From: Bacteroidota bacterium
Lineage (GTDB): Bacteria > Bacteroidota > Bacteroidia > Chitinophagales > Chitinophagaceae
Assembly (NCBI GenBank): GCA_013286315.1
Contig: JABDFX010000001.1
Span: 21,777-85,776 of the forward strand
DNA: 64,000 nucleotides
Direction: 5' to 3'
Shown here one piece after another: positions 1 through 9,517 of the stretch. Positions within the stretch are counted from its first letter, which is position 1; each line of letters opens with the position of its first letter. The position numbers were made by a program, and so were the translations under genes. The notes beneath the pieces are model-generated. The model was not told the DNA's origin. It was given only the letters and a program-made list of their open reading frames with translations, and did no database searches.

Positions 1-90
1 CCAACCGCCAACCGCCAACCGCCAACCGCCAACCGCCAACTGTCAACCGTCAACCGCCAACCGCCAACCGCCAACCGCCAACCGTCAACC
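1..90. repeat. Heptanucleotide tandem array (CCAACCG / TCAACCG units)
   Basis: Direct reading: ccaaccg ccaaccg ... with C/T variants, period 7; lies immediately 3' of the MoxR gene (minus strand). Confidence 0.95.
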
Positions 91-91
91 A

Positions 92-1090
92 TTACGGCAC
101 CTGTATCGCCCTCAACACTTCATCAATAATCTGATCCGCATTCACATTTTCCGCTTCCGCTTCATAGGTCAAACCAATACGATGACGCAATACATCTTTG
201 GAAATGGAACGGACGTCTTCAGGAATCACATAACCTCTCTTGTTCAGAAAAGCGTTCGCCTTGGCTGCCAGGGCCATATTGATGCTGGCGCGGGGTGAGC
301 CGCCATAGGAAATCATGGATTTCAATTTATCCAGCCTGTAATTTTCCGGGTTACGGGTGGCAAATACGATGTCGAGAATATAATTCTCGAGTTTTTCATC
401 CATATATATTTTACGCGTCAGATCGCGCGACTCCAAAACTTCCTGCATCGAAACCACCTGTTTCAGCTCGGGTTGTTTCATACCGTTCATATGATTTCGG
501 ATAATCAGCTGTTCTTCCTGTTTGGAAGGATATGTCACAATTACTTTCATCAGGAAACGATCCTGTTGTGCTTCGGGGAGCGGATACGTTCCTTCCTGCT
601 CCAGTGGATTCTGTGTGGCCAGAACCAGGAAAGGCTCTTCCAGAATATAACTGCTGTCACCAATGGTAACCTGTCTTTCCTGCATGGCTTCCAGCAGTGC
701 ACTCTGCACCTTGGCCGGCGCACGGTTGATTTCATCCGTCAACAGGAAATTGGCGAAAATCGGACCCTTCCTTACGACGAACTCATGCTTTTGCTGATTG
801 AAGATCATGGTTCCGATCACATCGGCGGGCAGGAGATCGGGCGTAAACTGGATACGGCTGAATTTACCACGAATAGTCTGCGCCAGGGATTTAATGGTAA
901 GTGTTTTTGCCAGCCCGGGAACCCCCTCCAGGAGGATATGCCCGCTGGTAAGCAGGCCGATGAGCAGGCGGTCCAGCATATATTGCTGTCCAACGATTAC
1001 GCGACTGATTTCCTTGCGCAGTCTGTCTACGAATTGCCCCTGGACCTGAATCGTTTCATTCAATATCCTGATGTCTTCCGCCGTATACAT
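92..1090 (-). CDS. MoxR-family AAA+ ATPase
   Basis: 332 aa; Walker A GVPGLAKT, FTPDLLPADVIG, LTDEINRAPAKVQSALLEAMQE, LATQNPLEQEGTYPLPEAQQDRF are MoxR hallmarks. Confidence 0.95.
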   Translation of the reverse strand: MYTAEDIRILNETIQVQGQFVDRLRKEISRVIVGQQYMLDRLLIGLLTSGHILLEGVPGLAKTLTIKSLAQTIRGKFSRIQFTPDLLPADVIGTMIFNQQKHEFVVRKGPIFANFLLTDEINRAPAKVQSALLEAMQERQVTIGDSSYILEEPFLVLATQNPLEQEGTYPLPEAQQDRFLMKVIVTYPSKQEEQLIIRNHMNGMKQPELKQVVSMQEVLESRDLTRKIYMDEKLENYILDIVFATRNPENYRLDKLKSMISYGGSPRASINMALAAKANAFLNKRGYVIPEDVRSISKDVLRHRIGLTYEAEAENVNADQIIDEVLRAIQVP

Positions 1091-1342
1091 GGTAGTAAAA
1101 AATTAGGTTGCAAAATACGAAGAGTGCGAGAGAGAAAGCTGGAAATTTGGATAATTGGAGTTTTGTGAAATGTTCTCGCAGCCGGGAACGTCCCGGGTAC
1201 TGCGTTTTACCTGAAAATCGGGATAGAATCGGAATTTTGCCTTTCACATTTAGTTCACAAATTTTCCTCTTTTCAAATTTAACTTTGACTATACAATAAA
1301 CGTCAGTGAAACGAGTTACCCTTATAAATAAAACCAAGAGAT

Positions 1343-1789
1343 ATGCGAAAAATAGCCATTTCCGCTGCAGCGATCAGTCTCATTCTGGTTATTAATGCCT
1401 GTAAAAAAAGTGACAGTAACAGTAACAATCCAAGCGCCAGAACCGTTAAAAATTTCTCTGGTTCTTACACTATTACCGCCATCAACGCAAGCGTCCTTGG
1501 CCTGAATGTGAATCTGTATGATTCCTTACCAGCTTGTGACAAGGATAATATCATTGAACTCGATTCTAATTTGACAGCCCATTTTATCGATGCCGGTATA
1601 GTATGCGTTCCCCCTTCAGATTCAACAGGCACATGGAGCCTTTCTTCCAATACAGATACTCTTTATATTGCCGGTACCGCCAATTTCATAAAGTCATGGG
1701 ACGGCAAGACCCTGATATTGACCAGTGTTGAAAATGTTACGGGAATACCAGTGCCGGTAACGGCGACTACCACGTTGGCGAAGAAATGA
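1343..1789 (+). CDS. Putative lipoprotein of unknown function (lipocalin-like size)
   Basis: 148 aa with signal peptide and lipobox-like LVINAC; no recognised domain. Confidence 0.7.
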   Translation: MRKIAISAAAISLILVINACKKSDSNSNNPSARTVKNFSGSYTITAINASVLGLNVNLYDSLPACDKDNIIELDSNLTAHFIDAGIVCVPPSDSTGTWSLSSNTDTLYIAGTANFIKSWDGKTLILTSVENVTGIPVPVTATTTLAKK

Positions 1790-1792
1790 TGC

Positions 1793-1862
1793 TAATTGTC
1801 AATGGTTAATTGTCAATTGTCAATGAAATCAATTAACAATTGACAATTGACAATTAACAATT
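1793..1862. terminator. Heptad inverted repeat (TTGTCAA/TTGACAA) between convergent genes; candidate bidirectional terminator
   Basis: aattgtcaatggttaattgtcaattgtcaat / attaacaattgacaattgacaattaacaatt is a long inverted repeat, located between the convergent ends of the lipoprotein gene and nadE. Confidence 0.6.
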
Positions 1863-3549
1863 AGGAAAGGTACTTTCCTACAATCGGCATTCTCCTGCCG
1901 ACACCAAATGCTTTACTGCTTACGCGGATAATCGGACAGAACTGATTTCTTTTGTACTCACTTGTATTAACCAGTTTCAGCACCCGTTCAACAAGGGCCT
2001 GATCAACACCCATCGCAATGATTTCCCTGGGGCCCTTTCTTCTTTCAATATAGAGATATAATATTTTGTCCAGCAGGTCGTACACCGGCAGGCTGTCACT
2101 GTCTTTCTGATCGGGACGAAGTTCAGCAGAGGGAGCTTTCGTCAAAATGGAATTGGGAATTATTTCCTCGTCCTGGTTTATAAAATGGGCCAATGCATAG
2201 ACCTGCATTTTATACAGATCTCCCAGCACGCTGAGTCCTCCGGCCATATCTCCATACAACGTTCCATATCCTGTAGAGAGTTCGCTTTTATTGGATGTAT
2301 TCAGAAGAATATATCCGAATTTATTCGCGATGGCCATGAGCAGGTTACCCCGGATGCGGCTCTGTATATTTTCTTCCGCCAAACTAAACGGCAGATCGTT
2401 GAAAATAGGTTGTAAGGTGGAAAGAAAACTTTCGAATATCGGCTGGATCGGAATAATATCAAATGGATTATTCAGTTTCCCGGACAATGCAGTAGCGTCA
2501 TCCACCGAATGACTGCTGGAAAATCCGGAGGGCATGGCGACGGCACGCACATGCTCGTTGCCCAGTGCCCGGCTGGCAAGGGCCAGTGTGACGGCGCTGT
2601 CGATGCCGCCGCTGCTTCCCAGAATGGCTTTCTGAAATCCCATCTTCCTGAAATAATCCCGAATACCGAGCAGCAACGCATCGTGAATTTCCCGGATATT
2701 GTTTCTTCGGGTCAGATATGGAATGATCTGGTCCGGTGTTAAAACAGATGCTGATGTAAAAACCGGCGTGTGTTTGTTGATAGGGCGGTACTTGATTTCG
2801 GTATCAATGATCTGGAAGTCTTCTTCAAAAATCTTCATATGATGGGTGCAGGTGCCGTAGGCATCGTACACCACGCTTCCACCATCAAAAATAATCTCCG
2901 TTTGCGCACCCACTGCATTGCAGTAATACATAGGAAGTTTGTATTTGAGCACGTTCTGACGAACAACGGCGCGGCGATCCTCTTCATGATCATAGTCAAA
3001 AGGAGAGGCGGAGATGTTGATCATCAGATCGGGATGCTGGAGCATCAGGTGATCCATGGGACAGGCGCGGTATAATGGATTCTCACCCAGGTTCCAGATA
3101 TCTTCACAGATCGTAACAGCCAGACGTTTCCCCTGGAATTCGATCACCCGCCAGTCCTGTCCCACTTCAAAATAACGGTCTTCGTCAAAAATATCGTAGG
3201 TGGGCAAACAGGTTTTATGTACGACGGCCTTTACTTCATGATCATGCAGAAACCAGGCGGCATTGTACAGATCCTTTCCATTCGGATCCGGGTTGGGTGC
3301 GGGGGAGCCTACAATCACCCCGATGCCTGCCGTAAATGCCTTGATTTTTTCCAGGGAATCATAACAACGTGAAATAAAATCTCCGAACTCCAGAAAATCG
3401 CGGGGCGGATATCCGCATACACATAATTCTGAAAAAACAACCAGATCCGCACCAGCTTCTTTCGCCATCTGAATTCCCTGAATGATCTTTTCAGTATTGT
3501 ATTCGAAATTTCCGATGTGATAATTCTGTTGAACCAGCGCGATCTTCAT
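1861..3549 (-). CDS. nadE: NAD+ synthase (glutamine-hydrolysing)
   Basis: 562 aa; N-terminal nitrilase-type amidase (VFSELCVCGYPP, ICEDIW) and C-terminal synthetase (LGSSGGIDSAVTLALA, NTSNKSELSTGYGTLYGDMAGG). Confidence 0.95.
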   Translation of the reverse strand: MKIALVQQNYHIGNFEYNTEKIIQGIQMAKEAGADLVVFSELCVCGYPPRDFLEFGDFISRCYDSLEKIKAFTAGIGVIVGSPAPNPDPNGKDLYNAAWFLHDHEVKAVVHKTCLPTYDIFDEDRYFEVGQDWRVIEFQGKRLAVTICEDIWNLGENPLYRACPMDHLMLQHPDLMINISASPFDYDHEEDRRAVVRQNVLKYKLPMYYCNAVGAQTEIIFDGGSVVYDAYGTCTHHMKIFEEDFQIIDTEIKYRPINKHTPVFTSASVLTPDQIIPYLTRRNNIREIHDALLLGIRDYFRKMGFQKAILGSSGGIDSAVTLALASRALGNEHVRAVAMPSGFSSSHSVDDATALSGKLNNPFDIIPIQPIFESFLSTLQPIFNDLPFSLAEENIQSRIRGNLLMAIANKFGYILLNTSNKSELSTGYGTLYGDMAGGLSVLGDLYKMQVYALAHFINQDEEIIPNSILTKAPSAELRPDQKDSDSLPVYDLLDKILYLYIERRKGPREIIAMGVDQALVERVLKLVNTSEYKRNQFCPIIRVSSKAFGVGRRMPIVGKYLS

Positions 3550-3553
3550 GTAA

Positions 3554-3561
3554 CAAATTTA
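3554..3561 (-). promoter_or_regulatory. Candidate Bacteroidota -7 element (TAAATTTG) for nadE
   Basis: Reverse complement of caaattta matches TAnnTTTG, very close to the nadE start codon; no clear -33 TTG confirmed. Confidence 0.3.
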
Positions 3562-3610
3562 CTGCTAAGGCCCGGAATACTAACTTGCAGCCCTGAACGT
3601 TTTTATCCGG

Positions 3611-4624
3611 ATGAAAAAATATCTCCCGCTACTTTTTTTACTATTTATAATCGCCTGCAAAACAGGTAAAAAATCGCCCGACACATCCAATATTACCGTT
3701 ACGGTTCATATCGAACGATTTGATCAGGCGTTTTTTGCAACCGATACAAACCATATACAGCAGGGATTACTGGATCTCGCAAGACAATATCCATGGTTTA
3801 TAAATGATTTTGCAGTAAACATCCTGGGCACCAGCCCGCTGTCAGATACCAGTATCAATGCCTTCTTTATTTGTCGTCGTTTTATCAGCGGATATGAGCC
3901 TGTAAGAGATTCGCTGGAATTGAAATTCGCAGATATGCGGCCCATGGAAGAAGAGTTGAAAAAAGGCTTTCAGCATGTACGTTATTATTTCCCCAAATAC
4001 AATCTGCCTCCAAAAGTAGTCTCCTATATCGGTCCTTTCGATGCGCCCGGTGTTGCCTTAACGCGATATACGTTGGCCATTGGTCTGCAACTCTATGCCG
4101 GGAAACAATTTCCTTTTTATCTGAGCAGACAGGGACAGGATCTTTTCCCTTTGTATATTTCCCGTCGCTTTGAACCGGAATACGTCGTGCCCAATTGTAT
4201 GAAGGCCCTTGCCGAAGATATATTTCCGGATCAGAGTCAGGGAAAACCGCTGATCGAACAAATGATTGAAAAAGGAAAAAACTGGTGGCTGATTGATCAG
4301 TTCTTACCGGAAACGGCCGACAGTTTAAAAACAGGATTTACCCGGAAGCAACTCGACTGGTGTGAATCGAACGAAGGACAGGTCTGGAATTTTTTTCTGG
4401 ATCAGAATCTCTACTCGCCTGATCCCGATCTGATCAAAAATTTTATCGGCGACGCACCTTATACGCAGGGAATGCCCGAAGCCTCCCCCGGAAACATCGG
4501 TCAGTGGGTGGGTTGGCGCATTGTACAAAAATATGCATCCCTTCACCCCGACATTACAGCACTTCAACTCATGCAAACCCCCGACCGCACAATCTTTGAT
4601 GAAGCGAAATATAAACCCCGTTAA
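3611..4624 (+). CDS. gldB: GldB-like gliding motility lipoprotein
   Basis: 337 aa; lipobox IIAC; HIERFDQAFF, ARQYPWFINDFAVNILG, YIGPFDAPGVALT resemble the GldB family. Confidence 0.75.
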   Translation: MKKYLPLLFLLFIIACKTGKKSPDTSNITVTVHIERFDQAFFATDTNHIQQGLLDLARQYPWFINDFAVNILGTSPLSDTSINAFFICRRFISGYEPVRDSLELKFADMRPMEEELKKGFQHVRYYFPKYNLPPKVVSYIGPFDAPGVALTRYTLAIGLQLYAGKQFPFYLSRQGQDLFPLYISRRFEPEYVVPNCMKALAEDIFPDQSQGKPLIEQMIEKGKNWWLIDQFLPETADSLKTGFTRKQLDWCESNEGQVWNFFLDQNLYSPDPDLIKNFIGDAPYTQGMPEASPGNIGQWVGWRIVQKYASLHPDITALQLMQTPDRTIFDEAKYKPR

Positions 4625-4771
4625 GCCTAAAGCCCAAAGCCTAAAGCCTAAAACTTTTTTCGTAGATCGTTCATCGTGTATCTTTTATCGATATACGATC
4701 CACGATATATGATACACGATCAAACGCCAAACGCCAAACGCCAACCGCCAACTGCCAACCGCCAACCAAAA
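4620..4771. repeat. Composite period-7 array: AAAGCCTA-type, then nnnCGAT, then CAAACGC, then CAACCGC units
   Basis: 4686-4764 reads tatcgat atacgat ccacgat atatgat acacgat caaacgc caaacgc caaacgc caaccgc..., keeping 7-bp register across different unit sequences. Confidence 0.9.
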
Positions 4772-4891
4772 GTTGCGCAAGTGTTAACGAAATCCGTTAA
4801 ATCCCATTCAGCAATCGCGTTCCGCCATTTACCACAATCCACGCATGCGTGCATTTTCTGAAGACTATTTTTATATCATAAAAAATCTATT

Positions 4892-5563
4892 ATGATATTT
4901 CAAAAGAAAATAAACAGCAGGATTTTTTTTGTTTTATTGTTGACCGCAACAACGTTTAGCTCTAAAGCACAAACCGACTCTGCGCCAAAGAAAGTGGCTA
5001 TCTTTTTATACAAGGGTGCAGAAATATTAGATCTCGCCGGACCGGCAGAAGTTTTTGCGGCTTCCGGATTTGATACCTATACCATGTCGGTCGATGGAAA
5101 AGAAATTCTTTCTCAGGGATTCATCACGATCAAACCGCAGTACTCGCTGGACAATGCTCCCGTCCCGGATATTGTCGTTTTTCCGGGTGGTGGAGCCACG
5201 GCTACGGCAAATGACCCCAGGGTAATGGAATGGGTAAAGAAACTTCATGACCGCGGTTCCATCCTGATGTCTGTTTGCACGGGGGCGCAGATACTCGCCC
5301 GGGCAGGTTATCTCGACAACAAGAACATAACCACCTGGCATGGCTACATAAATGATTTGCAGAAGCTGGTACCGACTGCTGTTGTGCTGGGAAATACCCG
5401 TTTTGTTGATAACGGAAATATCATCACAACGGCCGGTGTTTCAGCCGGAATCGACGGTGCACTGTACCTGGTATCCAGGCTGAACGGCATGGACGCCGCC
5501 AAACAAACTGCCTTTTATATGGAATACGATAAATGGGATCCCAAAGCGGGAAGAGTGGAATAA
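4892..5563 (+). CDS. Secreted DJ-1/PfpI family protein (GATase1-like, isonitrile hydratase-like)
   Basis: 223 aa; signal peptide (RIFFVLLLTATTFSSKAQ), VAIFLYKGAEILDLAGPAEVFAASG, nucleophile elbow SVCTGAQILARAG. Confidence 0.85.
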   Translation: MIFQKKINSRIFFVLLLTATTFSSKAQTDSAPKKVAIFLYKGAEILDLAGPAEVFAASGFDTYTMSVDGKEILSQGFITIKPQYSLDNAPVPDIVVFPGGGATATANDPRVMEWVKKLHDRGSILMSVCTGAQILARAGYLDNKNITTWHGYINDLQKLVPTAVVLGNTRFVDNGNIITTAGVSAGIDGALYLVSRLNGMDAAKQTAFYMEYDKWDPKAGRVE

Positions 5564-5805
5564 AGCCTAAAGCCCAAAGCCTAAGGCCTAAAACCAATAC
5601 AAGCTTAACGCCTAACGCTTAACGCGCAACGCCTTTCCGGTCAACGGTCAACCGCCAACCGCCAACCGTCAACCGCCAACCGCCAACCGTCAACCGCCAA
5701 CCGCCAACCGTCAACCGCCAACCGCCAACCGCCAACCGCCAACCGTCAACCACCAACCGCCAACCGTCAACCGCCAACCGCCAACCGCCAATCGCCAACC
5801 GATCC
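5560..5805. repeat. Composite period-7 array: AAAGCCTA-type, AACGCYT, then long CAACCGC/CAACCGT tract
   Basis: Direct reading; begins at the stop codon of the preceding gene (GTG GAA TAA AGC CTA AAG CCC). Confidence 0.95.
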
Positions 5806-5859
5806 CCACTCGGCCATTCAAGAAATATGGTTTAAATTTACGTTTTCAAACCAGCAAGT

Positions 5860-6864
5860 ATGCCCAAGCCGAACAGCTTCCGGTGGAGTATGGAAAGTGA
5901 GCCTCATAAGCCGAGAACCAAGGAAATCATTCATAAATACCCGGAGATCAGGACTCTGATCGGCCGGAATCCATGGACTTTTGGCGTTATCCTGCTCTGC
6001 GTCGGATTTCAGATTGTTCTGTCATATTTCCTCAGGGACGCATCCTGGTGGGTCATTTTCCTGGTAGCCTATCTGGGCGGCGCTTTTGCCAGCCACACGT
6101 TATATGTATGTATCCATGAAGCCGCACACAACCTCATTTTCAAGAAAAGTTTTTTCAATAAAATAGCGGCGATCACATCAAATCTTCCATTGGTTTTTCC
6201 GAGCGCCATTTCTTTTCAGAAATATCACCTGAAGCATCATTCCTACCAGGGCGTTGAAGAACTGGATGCAGATATGCCTTATCGCTGGGAAGCAAAACTG
6301 ATCAACAACTCCGGCTTCGGAAAAGCACTCTGGCTCTTATTCTATCCCATTTTCCAGATGATCCGACCGGGTCGTATAAAGGAAGTCCGGCTCATGGATA
6401 AGTGGACCGTTGTAAATATCATTGTACAGGTCAGCTTCATGACGGTATTTATATATTTTCTTGGATGGAAGGCCGCTGCTTATATGACGATGAGCTTTTT
6501 CTTTTCGGTCGGGCTCCATCCGCTGGGCGCCAGATGGGTTCAGGAACATTTCCTCACGCATGGCGACCAGGAAACAAAGAGTTATTATGGTTCTTTGAAT
6601 TCCGTTAACCTGAATGTAGGATATCATAATGAACACCACGATTTCCCTTCTGTTCCCTGGAACAAATTACCCAAGATCAAAAAATTCGCCGGCAACTATT
6701 ACAACACGCTGGGGCATCATACTTCATATACTATCCTGCTGTTTAAATTTCTTTTCGACCCTAAATTATCCGTGTATTCCCGTATGGCCAGAGATAACCG
6801 GGGAAGCAAATTGAAGACGTCTGCTGCGGTAGGAAAAACTGAAAAAGTTACGCCGGAGGCTTAA
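5860..6864 (+). CDS. Fatty acid desaturase of the sphingolipid delta-4 desaturase (DEGS/Lipid_DES) type
   Basis: 334 aa; N-terminal F.W....EPH..R..EI..KYPEI..L, His boxes HEAAHN, YHLKHH, and SYYGSLNSVNLNVGYHNEHHDFP, C-terminal YSRMAR; close to recalled human DEGS1 sequence. Confidence 0.88.
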   Translation: MPKPNSFRWSMESEPHKPRTKEIIHKYPEIRTLIGRNPWTFGVILLCVGFQIVLSYFLRDASWWVIFLVAYLGGAFASHTLYVCIHEAAHNLIFKKSFFNKIAAITSNLPLVFPSAISFQKYHLKHHSYQGVEELDADMPYRWEAKLINNSGFGKALWLLFYPIFQMIRPGRIKEVRLMDKWTVVNIIVQVSFMTVFIYFLGWKAAAYMTMSFFFSVGLHPLGARWVQEHFLTHGDQETKSYYGSLNSVNLNVGYHNEHHDFPSVPWNKLPKIKKFAGNYYNTLGHHTSYTILLFKFLFDPKLSVYSRMARDNRGSKLKTSAAVGKTEKVTPEA

Positions 6865-6985
6865 GGCGGGAGGCAGGAGGCAGGAGGCAGGACGCAGGAC
6901 GCAGGAGGCTTGAAGCAGGAGGCAGGAGGCAGGAGGCAGGACGCAGGACGCAGGAGGCTTGAGGCTCGGGGCGCGAGACTTGAAG
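6855..6985. repeat. Heptad array (GGCAGGA / CGCAGGA units)
   Basis: ggcgggaggcaggaggcaggaggcaggacgcaggacgcagg...; starts at the stop codon of the desaturase gene. Confidence 0.9.
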
Positions 6986-7029
6986 GCTAATAGTTTTGTG
7001 AACAATTGACGTTTAGCTGTTAAAATGAT

Positions 7030-7072
7030 TTCCACTTCCAGTCTTCCAGACTTTCAGTCTTCCATACTTGTA
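7030..7072. repeat. Octamer array (CTTCCAGT) at the 3' end of idi
   Basis: cttccagt cttccaga ctttcagt cttccata cttg; supplies the idi stop codon. Confidence 0.8.
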
Positions 7073-7584
7073 TTAAGCTTTGAGCTTAGAAGTGGAAATG
7101 CAATCTTAAACCAGGAACTGTATTTTTCTGGCCGGCGCTCGAGATCCTGGGCAATATCTTCCATCGAGCGAAAGCAATAGTCATTTACTTCCTGCTTATT
7201 CGGATATAGCTGCCCGTTATGCGTTCCGGTATATACATGATCGAATTCATATTCTGTGAGTCCGTTATCGAATTCAGTGCGATAAATAAAATCGAATATT
7301 TTGGTGAGTGTCGTATCAATGCCCATTTCTTCCTTCAGTCTCCTGGCCGCTGCTTCCTCCACTGGCTCTCCCGGACGCGGATGCGAGCAACAGGTATTGG
7401 TCCACAAACCCGGACTGTGATATTTCCCCAGGGCCCGCTGTTGCAGGAGCATTTCGCCTTTCGTGTTGAATATAAAAATGCTGAAAGCCCTGTGTAAAAG
7501 GGCTTTCCGGTGGGCTTCCATTTTTTCTATCGTTCCGGTCTCTACATCCTGATCATTCACCAGGATCACTTGTTCTATTTGCAT
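7054..7584 (-). CDS. idi: Isopentenyl-diphosphate delta-isomerase, type 1 (Nudix)
   Basis: 176 aa; LLQQRALGKYHSPGLWTNTCCSHPRPGE, EEMGID, EYEFDHVY. Confidence 0.94.
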   Translation of the reverse strand: MQIEQVILVNDQDVETGTIEKMEAHRKALLHRAFSIFIFNTKGEMLLQQRALGKYHSPGLWTNTCCSHPRPGEPVEEAAARRLKEEMGIDTTLTKIFDFIYRTEFDNGLTEYEFDHVYTGTHNGQLYPNKQEVNDYCFRSMEDIAQDLERRPEKYSSWFKIAFPLLSSKLNTSMED

Positions 7585-7629
7585 TTTTTAAAACTTAAAG
7601 CCCAAAACTTATGAAAAATTTGCGCCTGG

Positions 7630-7790
7630 CGCTTGTCCGGTCATCGGTCAACGGTCATCGGTCATCGGTCAACGGTCAACGATCAACGATCAACGATCAA
7701 CGATCAACGGTCAACGATCAACGGTCAACGGTCAACGGTCAACGAAAAAAACCGTCAACTGTCAACGAAAAAACTGTCAACTGCCAACCA
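7630..7790. repeat. Heptad array (GGTCAAC / GATCAAC units)
   Basis: ggtcaac ggtcatc ggtcatc ggtcaac ... gatcaac x n; between idi and the sigma factor gene. Confidence 0.93.
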
Positions 7791-7792
7791 AA

Positions 7793-8296
7793 TTAAAATT
7801 GCTGTATCTGCGATTTCAACAGTTTCCGCGCAAAATGTATCCGGCTTTTAATGGTACCCAGAGGTTCCTGCAGCATGTCTGCAATTTCATGGTATTTATA
7901 GCCATCAAAATAAAGCAGGAAGGGATTCCGGAATATTTCAGGCAAGCCGTGAATGGCTCCCTGTATGTCGCGGATCCGCAGGTTGCTTTCTGCATTTCCC
8001 GTAACTACGGTCGACTGGCTGTTGTTTAACAGATAGTCGTTTGGAGAAGAATCGAAAATTGTCTTCTGTTTTGCACGGCGCCGGTAGTTATTAATAAAAA
8101 TATTCCGCATGATCGTATATAACCACGCTTTGATATTTGTTCCGACGTTGTATTTATCCTTATTGGCTATCGCCCGGTATAATGTTTCCTGAAAAAGATC
8201 CTTCGCTTCTTCGCTATCCCTGGTTAAAGTGATCGCAAAGGGCTTCAAAAATTCAGCATTAGATACCAGAAGCTGGTTGAATTCAAGAGCACCCAT
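7793..8296 (-). CDS. ECF-type RNA polymerase sigma-70 factor
   Basis: 167 aa; AKDLFQETLYRAIANKDKYNVGTNIKAWLYTIMRNIFINNYRR and GTIKSRIHFARKLL typical of sigma regions 2 and 4. Confidence 0.92.
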   Translation of the reverse strand: MGALEFNQLLVSNAEFLKPFAITLTRDSEEAKDLFQETLYRAIANKDKYNVGTNIKAWLYTIMRNIFINNYRRRAKQKTIFDSSPNDYLLNNSQSTVVTGNAESNLRIRDIQGAIHGLPEIFRNPFLLYFDGYKYHEIADMLQEPLGTIKSRIHFARKLLKSQIQQF

Positions 8297-8414
8297 GTTA
8301 TCTGTGATTTACCCTATAAAGATAAAAATAATGCCAAGACGGAATGTCAGATAAAGGACAGGCGGAGGAAACTTAACAATGAGTTTACTTGACAGAGAGT
8401 CACGACTTATTGTC

Positions 8415-8606
8415 AAGCTTAAAGCCTAAAGCCTAAAGCCCAAAACCAATACAGGCCAAACGCCTTAAACTTTAGGTTTCTCTGTTCAAAGACGAATGCG
8501 GCATCAAAGCGCTTTCGATACAAAATAGTTTTAGGCTTTAGGCTTTGGGCTTTAAGCTTGTATTGGTTTTAGGCTTTGGGCTTTAGGCTTTAGGCTTGTA
8601 ACGATG
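8415..8606. repeat. Inverted pair of AAAGCCTA-type heptad arrays
   Basis: cttaaagcctaaagcctaaagcccaaaacc at ~8418 and ttttaggctttaggctttgggctttaagcttgtattggttttaggctttgggctttaggctttaggctt at ~8530. Confidence 0.9.
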
Positions 8607-9336
8607 GATTCAAAAGAAGCCCGGCGTCCAATAAACGGTTGACAGTGTTGGAGATGGAAGAGGAGGCACGAAGAATATTAATGTGCCTGAGGTTGTGACA
8701 GTCTGAACCTAAAAGACTTACATATTTCTTTTTGATCAGATATTGGGCGAGTTCTTCCTGCTTTTTCCCATAATAACCACAGAGGGAAAGCAGGTTCAGC
8801 TGGAAAATACATTCCATATCGTGTAATTCGTCGTAGGCAGATTTGTGTGCACCAAAATATAAATAGCGTTCCGGATGGGCAATGATCGGTTGATAACCCT
8901 TGATCTGAAGCTGGAAAAGTTTATCCTTCAGGTCCATCGGCTGACGGATAAACGAGAATTCCACCAGCACCATATTTTTATGGATGGTAAGCAGGGGAGC
9001 ATTTTCTGCCATTAGCATATCCATATGTTCATCCAGGTAATATTCAGCAGCGCCGCGAAAACCCACTTTCATTTCTGTTTCAGCCAACCGGGTCTGTACT
9101 CTGCGCGCCCCGTTTTCAATGATCTCATGGGTATTTTTAAACATATCCCATTGCACATGGGGCGTGGCAATGAATTTGCGGTAACCCAATTCGTGCATCG
9201 CCCGGATCATCACAATCGACGACTCCAGATCCGTGGCGCCATCATCAATTCCCGGAATCAGGTGATTATGCATATCAGCCACCAATCCCGACAGATCTGC
9301 GGGCCCGTGCTCTTTCTTTTTAAATAATCCGAACAT
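8590..9336 (-). CDS. CpsB/CapC/YwqE-family (PHP-type) tyrosine-protein phosphatase
   Basis: 248 aa; DMHNHLIPGIDDGATDLE, ATPHVQ, IIAHPERY, LGSDCHN motifs. Confidence 0.92.
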   Translation of the reverse strand: MFGLFKKKEHGPADLSGLVADMHNHLIPGIDDGATDLESSIVMIRAMHELGYRKFIATPHVQWDMFKNTHEIIENGARRVQTRLAETEMKVGFRGAAEYYLDEHMDMLMAENAPLLTIHKNMVLVEFSFIRQPMDLKDKLFQLQIKGYQPIIAHPERYLYFGAHKSAYDELHDMECIFQLNLLSLCGYYGKKQEELAQYLIKKKYVSLLGSDCHNLRHINILRASSSISNTVNRLLDAGLLLNPSLQA

Positions 9337-9338
9337 AT

Positions 9339-9372
9339 TGGTTGACGGTTGGCGGTTGACGGTTGACGGTTA
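9339..9372. repeat. Heptad array GGTTGACGGTTGGCGG (inverted relative to 9451-9517), abutting the start codon of the PHP phosphatase
   Basis: Direct reading; only 2-3 nt from the ATG at 9334-9336. Confidence 0.92.
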
Positions 9373-9450
9373 TTCGATGGCCGTCAATCGGTGAAGATAA
9401 ATGGTAAATCATATTTTGAGTAATGCTTTTCATTTTGAATTCAATCCTGA

Positions 9451-9517
9451 GAACCGTCAACCGCCAACCGTCAACCGTCAACCGCCAACCGTCAACCGTC
9501 AACCGCCAACCGTCAAC
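9451..9517. repeat. Heptad array (CCGTCAA/CCGCCAA) overlapping the 3' end of the GDP-fucose synthase gene
   Basis: Direct reading; encodes the last residues LTVGG and the stop codon of the 9499-10437 CDS. Confidence 0.93.

Noticed and set aside
473-1168. 231-aa plus-strand ORF overlapping the MoxR gene
   Set aside because: Antisense to a clear MoxR CDS; no recognisable domain; treated as a shadow ORF.
5641-5805. Possible CRISPR array
   Set aside because: The units are 7 bp with no unique spacers and no cas genes; it is a simple tandem repeat.
7611-7851. Repeat-coded ORFs (STVNGQRSTVND... peptides)
   Set aside because: Translation of the 7-bp array cycling through frames; no start context or homology support.
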